Origin: Sphingomonadales bacterium | GTDB taxonomy: Bacteria > Pseudomonadota > Alphaproteobacteria > Sphingomonadales > Sphingomonadaceae | Assembly (NCBI GenBank): GCA_028868335.1 | Contig: JAGWUU010000221.1 | Location: forward strand, 1 to 5,177 | DNA: 5,177 nucleotides | Direction: 5' to 3' | Shown here: positions 1-5,177 of the stretch, one piece after another | Layout of the letters: each line of letters begins with the position of its first letter | Numbering within the stretch: the stretch's first letter is position 1 | Position numbers and translations under genes: made by a program | Notes under the pieces: generated by a model | What the model was told of the DNA's origin: nothing | Databases searched by the model: none | The model's input: only the letters and a program-made list of their open reading frames with translations

Positions 1-1
1 C

Positions 2-463
2 TGGCTGGAGGAGCCGATCTTCGACGAAGAATTCCATTCATTGCAGGAACTGACCCGCCAACTGGAGATTCCGATCGTTGGCACCGAAGTTCTCGCCAAG
101 CATCCATACAGTGTTGCGGAATGCATCAAGTCCCGCGTGGTCGACAGGGTGCGTGCGGACGTGTCGTGGACCGGAGGCGTGACGGGGGTGATGAAGACCG
201 CCCGCACCGCCGAGGCATTCGGCGTCAACTGCGAGATTCACACCGCGATTTTCCATCCCGCCGAAATGGTCAATCTCCACTGCTGTGCGGCGATCAAGAA
301 CTGCGATTTCTTCGAAGTGCTGATGCCGCCGGAGGAATTCGCATTCGGGCTCGCCAGCCCGCTGCCGATCGTAAACGGGATGGCTCAACTGCCACAAGGT
401 CCGGGCATGGGGATCGATCTCGATTGGGACGACATCGACAGATGCACGTTGCGCATTCTTTAG
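2..463 (+). CDS. Enolase-superfamily (mandelate racemase/muconate lactonizing type) enzyme, C-terminal fragment
   Basis: The left edge cuts this gene; 153 C-terminal residues are visible and end at TAG. The fragment opens with WLEEP, the second metal-ligand strand of the barrel. It continues with IVGTE (residues 25-29; E29 fits the third metal ligand), RADVSWTGGVTG (D53) and CEIH (H80). The D53-H80 separation matches the Asp-His catalytic dyad of the mandelate-racemase subgroup, and FFEVL (E105) fits the later catalytic glutamate. The C-terminal PQGPGMGIDLD is the usual closing motif. In this subgroup, Mg-dependent enzymes abstract the proton alpha to a carboxylate, and most dehydrate sugar acids in the cytoplasm. 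The specificity loops and the first metal ligand lie upstream, so the substrate cannot be named. The neighbouring receptor, permease and LacI regulator favour a sugar-acid dehydratase. A TTG at 41 is an internal Leu codon, not a start. The family is secure; the reaction is inferred. Confidence 0.9.
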   Translation, partial: WLEEPIFDEEFHSLQELTRQLEIPIVGTEVLAKHPYSVAECIKSRVVDRVRADVSWTGGVTGVMKTARTAEAFGVNCEIHTAIFHPAEMVNLHCCAAIKNCDFFEVLMPPEEFAFGLASPLPIVNGMAQLPQGPGMGIDLDWDDIDRCTLRIL

Positions 464-628
464 AATGCCTGCGCGTGGCCGCGCCACATCGCCGCCCAGC
501 CATCACATGGCTCCCAGGCCGGACCTATTGATCGCGTCTTCGGGGCGTCGGAATGGCGAATGATGGGCTCGAAGGGTCCGGGCGTGGTCCGTCTCTGCGC
601 GCCGGTGGTCAGGGCTCTTTTGTCACAG
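464..628. other. Intergenic gap between convergent genes
   Basis: This gap separates the stop of the dehydratase gene from the terminator of the receptor gene. I see no credible coding sequence in it. It contains a small perfect inverted repeat (AGCCAT-CAC-ATGGCT at 498-512) and a 5-bp stem GTGGC/GCCAC near 470-482. Neither is followed by a T-tract, so the dehydratase has no recognisable intrinsic terminator of its own here. Confidence 0.5.
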
Positions 629-663
629 AAAAAAGGGCCGGAACCGCATTTGGCTCCGGCCCC
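629..663 (-). terminator. Rho-independent terminator of the TonB receptor gene
   Basis: On the minus strand, 21 bases past the receptor stop codon, an 11-bp stem (GGGCCGGAGCC paired with GGTTCCGGCCC, one G-T wobble) closes a 6-base loop AAATGC. It is followed directly by six T residues (A629-A634 on the plus strand). Stem, loop and U-tract are all canonical. There is no T-run on the plus-strand side of the hairpin, so it should act mainly on receptor transcripts. Confidence 0.92.
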
Positions 664-683
664 AGGAGGGTGGTGGGGTTAAT

Positions 684-2981
684 TTAGAAATCGTAGCCGA
701 TGGTGAAGGTGAACGAGCGGCCCAGGATCGGGCGGCCGTTGTTCGATCCGGTGGTGCGCGGGTCGCCTTCGGTCAGGCCGTGGCTGTTGCCCAGGTTGTC
801 GGCGCTGGCGCGGAAGAACAGGCCCTGGTCGAGCTTGGCTTCGATACCGGCGTCAAGCTTGGTGTAACCCGGCAACTTGACGGTGTTGGCGAGATCGCTC
901 CAGCGCGAGCCGACGAATGCGGCCGCGCCATAGACCGTGACCTTGGCACCGCCCAAATCGGCTTGGTAGCTGGGCGACAGGCGGAGCTGGAAATCAGGTT
1001 GGCGATGGACGTGGTTGCCGACAAGGGCTGCGTTGGTGGCGGCAGTGACCTTGGCGTTCTGCAAGGTCATCAGCGCGCCAAGCTTGAACCCGCCGCTGTG
1101 GACGTCGGCATCGATCTCGACGCCGTAGGCACGGGTCTTGAAGGCGCCGTTGCTGACGCCGCCAACCGTCGAATCGAAGCTGTCGTTCTTGTTGTAGAAC
1201 CCCGTGACATAGGCCGAGAACATGTCCCCGCGATACTTCACCCCGCCTTCAAGCTGGCTGACGCCATAGACGCTGGCCGTGCCGCCGCCATCGCGCAGGT
1301 CGTCGAAGTTGAAGAAGCGGTAGCCCTTGGAATAACGCAGGAACAGGCCGAGGTCGTGGTTGACGTCATAGTTGACCGCGGCGGTGTAGGAGAACTTGTT
1401 GGCCTTGCGCTTGATGTTGAGATCGGTGGTGCCGTTGGGATAACCCGGGCCGCTGTCGAGCAGGTAGTTGATGTCGAGCCACTGCTGGCGAATACCCAGG
1501 TCGAACCGCAGCGCGTCGGTGGCTCGGATAGAATCGGCCAGATAAAGCGCGTCAGCCCTGGCATCGCCCGAGGCGCGGATGCCGTAGTGCCAGCAGCCCG
1601 ATCCCGATCCTGCCGACTGCAGGTTCGCGCAGGTAATGCCGTTCTGCAGCCAGTCGCCATTGGCGACATTCTGCACCGGCCGGAAGTTGCCCAGCGTCCA
1701 GAAATCATCCGACGACCAGCCAGCGTGGTAGTAGCCAACGGTGAAATCGTTGATGCCCGCCTTGTAGTTGATCGAGAGATCGTTGGTGAGCGAGTCGATC
1801 TTCTTCTCGACGACCCAGTGGCCGTAGTTCTGGACATAGGCGCTATCGGCCAGGGCCGTACCACTTGCGGTTGAAACTGAGGCCAGCCCTGTGGCGGTCT
1901 TGAGCTGCGCCACGGTGACCGGACTGCCATCGGGAACGAAGCCCAGCGTATCGGCATTGCCATGGGTGTAGGACAGATTGTCGCGCACCGAGAAGCCGCC
2001 GCCAATGTTATACTTGAAGTTCAGGCCCGAAACGCTGCCCTTCCAGCCGCGGCCGCGCGCGAAATCGAAGGTCTGCATCGTGCCGTTCTGGTCAATTTGC
2101 AGCGACTCGTAACGGGTAGCGTTGCCGAGCTGCGAGAAGGTGCCGAGGTTGTTACCCGTACCCAGCGCCATAGGCAGATACCATTGACCGTGATCGTCGG
2201 TCACGCGGGTCCACAGGTTGACCTCACCTTCAGCGAGGCGCTTGGTGAGTTGTGCGGTGATCTGGCGGCCCTTTTCCGACGTGAACTGCGCATCGCGAAT
2301 GCCGTGCGATTGCGAGACATAGCCGCCGATCATGTAGTAGAAGTCGCCGCCGAGCGGGCCGGAGAGCATGGCATCGGCGCGGAACTGGCCGTAATTGGTC
2401 GCGCCCAGCTTGACCCGGCCGTGGGTTTCGTCGCCGCCCTTCTTGAGGTTGAAGTTCATCGTCACGCCGACTTCGCCGTTCGAGAACACGGCGTTCGGAC
2501 CGCCGTGGGCAGCTTCGGTCGAGGCGATCGTCTCGTCAGTACGAAAGATCGAGCTTTGCTCCATGAACGAGAGCGATTCGGTGCCGTAGATCGGCGAGCC
2601 GTTGATCTGGAATGTCACCCACGGAGCGTCGCCACCGCCCGGCAGGCCGCGCACGTCGATGTTGGCGCCAGCCACGCCACCCGAGCTTTCCGCCCAGACA
2701 CCGGGAACCAGCGTGAACACTTCCGCAGCGCTCTTGGGTGCGGCCTGATCAAGCGCATCGGCGCTGATCGCGGTGATCGCGTAGGATGCGTCCTGCTTGC
2801 GGGTGCCTGCGCCGCCCGGCGTGCCGATGACGATGATCTGTTCGCCGGGATTTTCCTCGGCCGCAGGCGCAGCGGGTGCTGCCGGCGCGGTTTGCGCAAG
2901 GACCGGCGTGGCGAGCAGGCCAAGCGCCAGCGATCCGGCGGATGCGCCTGCATATACGAACGTCTTGAGCGTCGAAGTCAT
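684..2981 (-). CDS. TonB-dependent outer-membrane receptor, probably for a carbohydrate
   Basis: This complete 765-aa protein is predicted to be a TonB-ExbBD-energised active transporter in the outer membrane. Residues 1-29 form a Sec signal peptide with a likely cut at VLA|Q30. An Ala/Pro-rich linker (30-44) follows, then a TonB-box-like EQIIVIG (47-53). The plug domain spans roughly 55-185, with LVPGVW (91-96) and NIDVRGLPG (108-116) as characteristic plug motifs. The rest is a 22-strand-type beta barrel ending in aromatic Phe765 (FTFTIGYDF), as expected for BAM-dependent insertion. The NLGNSHGLTEGDPR and GRPILGRSF segments near the end resemble the C-termini of sugar receptors of Xanthomonas and sphingomonads, as I recall them. 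The length is typical for a receptor without an N-terminal secretin/TonB signalling domain, so control by an anti-sigma factor is unlikely. Cys451 and Cys463 lie in a Gly/Ser-rich segment that is probably an extracellular loop. The ATG has a strong GAGGGAG ribosome-binding site. The gene is monocistronic, bounded by its own promoter and terminator. The class is certain; the sugar substrate is inferred from context. Confidence 0.96.
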   Translation of the reverse strand: MTSTLKTFVYAGASAGSLALGLLATPVLAQTAPAAPAAPAAEENPGEQIIVIGTPGGAGTRKQDASYAITAISADALDQAAPKSAAEVFTLVPGVWAESSGGVAGANIDVRGLPGGGDAPWVTFQINGSPIYGTESLSFMEQSSIFRTDETIASTEAAHGGPNAVFSNGEVGVTMNFNLKKGGDETHGRVKLGATNYGQFRADAMLSGPLGGDFYYMIGGYVSQSHGIRDAQFTSEKGRQITAQLTKRLAEGEVNLWTRVTDDHGQWYLPMALGTGNNLGTFSQLGNATRYESLQIDQNGTMQTFDFARGRGWKGSVSGLNFKYNIGGGFSVRDNLSYTHGNADTLGFVPDGSPVTVAQLKTATGLASVSTASGTALADSAYVQNYGHWVVEKKIDSLTNDLSINYKAGINDFTVGYYHAGWSSDDFWTLGNFRPVQNVANGDWLQNGITCANLQSAGSGSGCWHYGIRASGDARADALYLADSIRATDALRFDLGIRQQWLDINYLLDSGPGYPNGTTDLNIKRKANKFSYTAAVNYDVNHDLGLFLRYSKGYRFFNFDDLRDGGGTASVYGVSQLEGGVKYRGDMFSAYVTGFYNKNDSFDSTVGGVSNGAFKTRAYGVEIDADVHSGGFKLGALMTLQNAKVTAATNAALVGNHVHRQPDFQLRLSPSYQADLGGAKVTVYGAAAFVGSRWSDLANTVKLPGYTKLDAGIEAKLDQGLFFRASADNLGNSHGLTEGDPRTTGSNNGRPILGRSFTFTIGYDF

Positions 2982-2985
2982 GAAT

Positions 2986-2994
2986 CTCTCCCTC
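2986..2994 (-). promoter_or_regulatory. Ribosome-binding site of the TonB receptor gene
   Basis: On the minus strand GAGGGAGAG ends four bases before the ATG, leaving about 6-7 bases between the AGGG core and the start. This supports the 2981 start, as does the signal peptide that begins there. The preceding bases (ATCGAGGGA, 2989-2997) are an exact copy of a segment 19 bp further upstream in the leader. Confidence 0.8.
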
Positions 2995-2999
2995 GATAC

Positions 3000-3021
3000 A
3001 GCGCATGTCCCTCGATGCGCT
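3000..3021 (-). promoter_or_regulatory. Leader stem-loop with a Shine-Dalgarno-like loop
   Basis: The receptor mRNA leader contains a perfect 7-bp stem, AGCGCAT paired with ATGCGCT, closing an 8-base loop CGAGGGAC. The loop carries GAGGGA, the same core as the real ribosome-binding site just downstream. The predicted promoter places the hairpin very near the 5' end of the transcript. It could stabilise the mRNA or tune ribosome loading. The pairing is visible in the sequence; any function is inferred. Confidence 0.5.
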
Positions 3022-3031
3022 TTCGCCGCTA

Positions 3032-3060
3032 TTCATAACCACGTCTGAAATGCATTTCAA
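3032..3060 (-). promoter_or_regulatory. Sigma-70-type promoter of the TonB receptor gene
   Basis: Reading leftward, the -35 box TTGAAA (3055-3060, 5/6 to consensus) and the -10 box TATGAA (3032-3037, 4/6) are separated by exactly 17 bases. The predicted transcription start is near 3025, giving a leader of about 44 nt. The location directly upstream of the receptor start and the overlap with a palindrome support the call. Confidence 0.65.
3046..3059. promoter_or_regulatory. Palindromic operator, probable LacI-family binding site
   Basis: TGAAATGCATTTCA is a perfect 14-bp palindrome. Its size and TGAAA...TTTCA arms match typical operators of the LacI/GalR family, although the usual central CG is GC here. 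It covers five of the six -35 bases of the receptor promoter and nine bases of the spacer, so a bound repressor would exclude RNA polymerase. The regulator most likely to bind it is the divergent gene starting at 3142. It lies upstream of the proposed lacI promoter, so autorepression would be weaker or absent. A weaker overlapping dyad, CATTT-CAAGA-AAATG (3053-3067), is also present. Confidence 0.62.
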
Positions 3061-3076
3061 GAAAATGTTGCAGATG

Positions 3077-3105
3077 TTCTCAAGCGCCGGATTTGCTGCC
3101 ATAAG
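3077..3105 (+). promoter_or_regulatory. Tentative promoter of the lacI-family gene
   Basis: A possible -35 box TTCTCA (3077-3082, 4/6) and -10 box CATAAG (3100-3105, 4/6) are 17 bases apart. They would give a leader of about 30 nt before the ATG at 3142. Both boxes are poor matches, as expected for a regulator made at low level. TTGCAG at 3068-3073 is an alternative -35 with a worse -10 partner. Confidence 0.3.
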
Positions 3106-3141
3106 GCCGGCGGCCCGGGTGGCCATGGACGGGGTGCAAGA

Positions 3142-4185
3142 ATGCAGGATTCGGCGGAAAATGGCAAAAAGCGGGGCCGCTCACGCTCGATGGGGGTGTC
3201 GATGGCCGACATTGCCCAACTGGCGAAGGTTTCGAAGCCGACCGTTTCGCGCGTCCTGTCCGGAAGCCCGCTCGTCACGGAAGCGACTCGCGAGCATGTA
3301 CTCAAGATCGCGCGGGAGCATGGCTATGCGGTCAATCGCAATGCGCAGAAACTGCGTCAGACGCGGACCGATACCGTATCGGTGGTACTCGACTTCGGAT
3401 CGTACCGCGGTGGGCGGATCGCCGATCCCTTCATTTTCGAGCTGCTTGCAGGCGTTGCCGAGGCACTGTCGGTGCGCAATCTCGATCTGCTGCTATCCTC
3501 GCAGGTTTCGCAGGACGCGCGGGACTACCAGGACCAGATCAGCGCCCGGATGGTCGATGGCTTTATCTTCCTTGGCCAGGGTGAGCGCGATCCGATGCTG
3601 CGGCAAATGGCCAAGGCAGGAATCCCGTTCGTCGTGTGGGGCGCGGTCGATCCAACTGAACCTTATTGCGCGGTCGGCAGCGACAACTTTCTCGGCGGAA
3701 AGCTGGCGGGCACCTACTTCCTCAAGTGCGGGCGGACGCGCTGGTTGTTCATTGGCAATGACAACCACGCCGAAATCCGAATGCGCCACGATGGACTGAG
3801 CGCAGTGGCGCGCGCAGAGCAGGGCCGGGTCGCGATCGACACGCTGACCTGCGAGGACATGTCCTATGTCGCGACGCATCGCGGAGTGCAGGACTACATC
3901 GCGGCCAATGACCCGCCCGATGCGATCTTTGCCTTCTCCGATACCGCGGCGATGGCGGCGATCGCGGCAATGCGCGAGGCGGGCTTCGTCAGTCCGCGCG
4001 ACTATGCGTTGGTCGGCTACAATAATATCCCGCCAGCCGGGCACTTCACTCCGGCGATCACCACGGTCGAGCAGGAGACGCATCTTGCAGGCGCCATCCT
4101 GGTCGAAAAACTGATGCAGATGGTCGAGGGTGGCCGCGCCAATTCGACTCTGTTGCCGACCCGGCTGATCGTGCGCGAGACGTGA
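3142..4185 (+). CDS. LacI/GalR-family transcriptional regulator
   Basis: This complete 347-aa protein has the usual family length. After a basic N-terminal tail (KKRGRSR, 9-15), the helix-turn-helix occupies about 19-41 (SMADIAQLAKVSKPTVSRVL), with KPTVSR in the recognition helix. The hinge helix is near 67-73 (NAQKLRQ), with Leu71 as the expected minor-groove residue. The rest is a periplasmic-binding-protein-like effector domain. Landmarks include ADPFIFELLAGV (94-105), GSDNFLGGKLAG (179-190), FAFSDTAAMAAI (263-274), VGYNNIPP (291-298) and TPAITTVEQ (303-311). The usual GxDD segment is GYNN here, which may affect inducer choice. The ATG at 3142 follows a modest GGACGGGG site seven bases away. 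Internal ATGs at 3190 and 3202 would also keep the whole DNA-binding domain, so the start is probable rather than proven. Divergent placement from the receptor and the palindrome between them suggest that it represses the receptor gene and perhaps the flanking catabolic genes. The effector is unknown. Confidence 0.95.
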   Translation: MQDSAENGKKRGRSRSMGVSMADIAQLAKVSKPTVSRVLSGSPLVTEATREHVLKIAREHGYAVNRNAQKLRQTRTDTVSVVLDFGSYRGGRIADPFIFELLAGVAEALSVRNLDLLLSSQVSQDARDYQDQISARMVDGFIFLGQGERDPMLRQMAKAGIPFVVWGAVDPTEPYCAVGSDNFLGGKLAGTYFLKCGRTRWLFIGNDNHAEIRMRHDGLSAVARAEQGRVAIDTLTCEDMSYVATHRGVQDYIAANDPPDAIFAFSDTAAMAAIAAMREAGFVSPRDYALVGYNNIPPAGHFTPAITTVEQETHLAGAILVEKLMQMVEGGRANSTLLPTRLIVRET

Positions 4186-4188
4186 GCG

Positions 4189-5177
4189 CTATGCTCTCGA
4201 GAGGCGGCTGAGCCACAGCGTTGCGCCGGCAAGCACGGCAATGGGCGCAAGCAAACTGTAGAGTACCTGCGCGCTGCGCTCCGATGAGAACAGGACCGCC
4301 ACCATGCGCGATCCGGTGGTGCCGCCCAGCGCGGAAAAGACGACGATCAGTCCGATCAGTCCGGCCTGTCGACCCTTGGGTACGGTCGACAACACGACCG
4401 AGTTCAGTGTCGGATAGATCGGCGCCATGAAGAACCCGATCAGCGGCAACAGGTAGGCGGCGAAAGGAACCTCCGTCCAACTGGCGACCACATGCGTACC
4501 CGCGCCCGCCGCAAGGATCGGCACAACCATCAGGATCAGCGCCATGCCGGAAAGGCATCCGAGCAGCAGTTTCAGCCAGCCTAGCCGCGCCACGATCAGG
4601 CCCGCAACGAACCGTCCGGCGGCAATCGACATGGCGAAAGCCGAGGCAGCCTGGACTGCGATCTTGCCGTCAAGGCCCAGCGCCTTGTGGTTGATGGTCG
4701 GAAGCCAAGTGCCGAGCCCCTGTTCGATGAACACATAGAGGAAGACGCCGACAATGAAGATCTGGGTTGCTCGGAGCGCCAGCAGCGAAAGCATCTCGCG
4801 AAAGGCCGTGGCTGGCGTGTCCGTGTCGGCGCTGTCGGCCAGCGCCCCTTCGTCGATCCGCACCGCGCCGATCGCCATGGCCGCGACGACGCACATTGCC
4901 ACAAGCAGCCAATAAACGTGGAGCCAGCCCGGCGAACTCGGATCGGACGGGTCGATGAACCAGGCAAAGATCCACGCGCTGGCGACCACCGCGGTCATGA
5001 ACGCCGCCTCGATCATGGCCAGCAGGCGCGCGTGACCCGAAGCGCTGGACGTGAACAGCCCGATCACCGAGTAAACCGACACCTTCATCAGTGCGAACCC
5101 GAACCCGGTGGCGAAGAACATCGCCCGGGTGGCCCAGAATGAATTGGCCACGGGAACAAGGGTGCAACCTGCGCCCG
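4189..5177 (-). CDS. MFS sugar permease (FHS/FucP-like), 5' end outside the window
   Basis: The frame stays open to the right edge, so the visible 328 codons lack the N-terminal part (roughly the first three helices). The GTG at 5151 is an internal Val codon within ...CTLVPVANSFW..., not the start. About nine hydrophobic segments are visible, consistent with TM4-TM12 of a 12-helix major facilitator. A hydrophilic, Asp-rich central loop (around DEGALADSADTDTP) lies between TM6 and TM7. FLYVFIEQGLGTWLP in TM7 and GFFMAPIYPTLNSV in TM10 resemble segments of the fucose/glucose/galactose:H+ symporter group, where an acidic residue in TM7 and a Y/FPT motif recur. The likely role is proton-coupled uptake of a sugar or sugar acid across the inner membrane, following the TonB receptor. 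The stop TAG lies 3 bp from the lacI stop, tail to tail. The MFS class is secure; the FHS subgroup and substrate are inferred. Confidence 0.88.
   Translation of the reverse strand, partial: GAGCTLVPVANSFWATRAMFFATGFGFALMKVSVYSVIGLFTSSASGHARLLAMIEAAFMTAVVASAWIFAWFIDPSDPSSPGWLHVYWLLVAMCVVAAMAIGAVRIDEGALADSADTDTPATAFREMLSLLALRATQIFIVGVFLYVFIEQGLGTWLPTINHKALGLDGKIAVQAASAFAMSIAAGRFVAGLIVARLGWLKLLLGCLSGMALILMVVPILAAGAGTHVVASWTEVPFAAYLLPLIGFFMAPIYPTLNSVVLSTVPKGRQAGLIGLIVVFSALGGTTGSRMVAVLFSSERSAQVLYSLLAPIAVLAGATLWLSRLSRA

Noticed and set aside
498..512. Inverted repeat AGCCAT-CAC-ATGGCT as a terminator for the dehydratase gene
   Set aside because: The stem is short (6 bp) and no T-tract follows on either side.
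780..3038. Long plus-strand open frames of 364 and 358 codons opposite the receptor gene
   Set aside because: They lie antisense to a full-length, clearly recognisable TonB receptor. Their translations have no family features, and such antisense frames are common in GC-rich genes.
2749..3126. Minus-strand open frame overlapping the receptor start, including an ATG at 3004-3006
   Set aside because: It is out of frame with the receptor, spans the predicted promoter, has basic low-complexity content, and its internal ATG sits too close to the GAGGGA. It is treated as a shadow frame; only the hairpin and repeat are kept as observations.
3190..3204. Alternative starts (ATG 3190, ATG 3202) for the lacI-family gene
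   Set aside because: Neither has a clear ribosome-binding site. The ATG at 3142 has a better-spaced purine stretch, and the added basic tail is plausible. They remain possible.
4194..4203. CTCTCGAGAG palindrome at the end of the MFS gene
   Set aside because: It lies inside the coding sequence, has no T-tract, and is short enough to arise by chance; I found no related copy at a regulatory position.
4670..5167. Minus-strand frame of 165 codons overlapping the MFS gene
   Set aside because: It is an Arg/His-rich shadow in another frame of the hydrophobic permease sequence, with no family signature.

Overview
The window is GC-rich with dense coding on both strands. It looks like part of a carbohydrate (sugar or sugar-acid) utilisation locus from an alphaproteobacterium, most likely a sphingomonad (Novosphingobium/Sphingomonas type). 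This placement is an inference. It rests on a TonB-dependent outer-membrane receptor sitting next to a divergent LacI-family regulator, an FHS-like MFS permease and an enolase-superfamily dehydratase, a combination common in sphingomonads. No 16S or other phylogenetic marker is present.

Layout, left to right: (1) 2-463 (+) is the C-terminal 153 residues of an enolase-superfamily enzyme of the mandelate-racemase type, cut by the left edge. (2) 464-628 is a short gap between convergent genes with no convincing gene. (3) 629-663 holds a textbook intrinsic terminator reading on the minus strand. (4) 684-2981 (-) is a complete 765-aa TonB-dependent receptor. (5) 2982-3141 is a divergent control region. 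It contains a good sigma-70-type promoter for the receptor, a perfect 14-bp palindrome (TGAAATGCATTTCA) covering the -35 box, and a leader hairpin carrying a second copy of the Shine-Dalgarno segment. (6) 3142-4185 (+) is a complete LacI-family regulator. (7) 4189-5177 (-) is an MFS permease that meets lacI tail to tail with 3 bp between the stop codons and runs off the right edge; its N-terminal part is outside the window.

The genes alternate in strand (+ - + -), so each is a separate transcription unit or the end of one. Inferred model: the receptor takes the substrate across the outer membrane, the permease carries it across the inner membrane, the dehydratase acts on the sugar acid derived from it, and the LacI protein represses the receptor through the palindrome until an inducer binds. 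The substrate cannot be identified from this sequence. I see no mobile element, CRISPR array, RNA gene or clearly novel system. The most distinctive features are the operator-promoter arrangement and the leader hairpin of the receptor gene.
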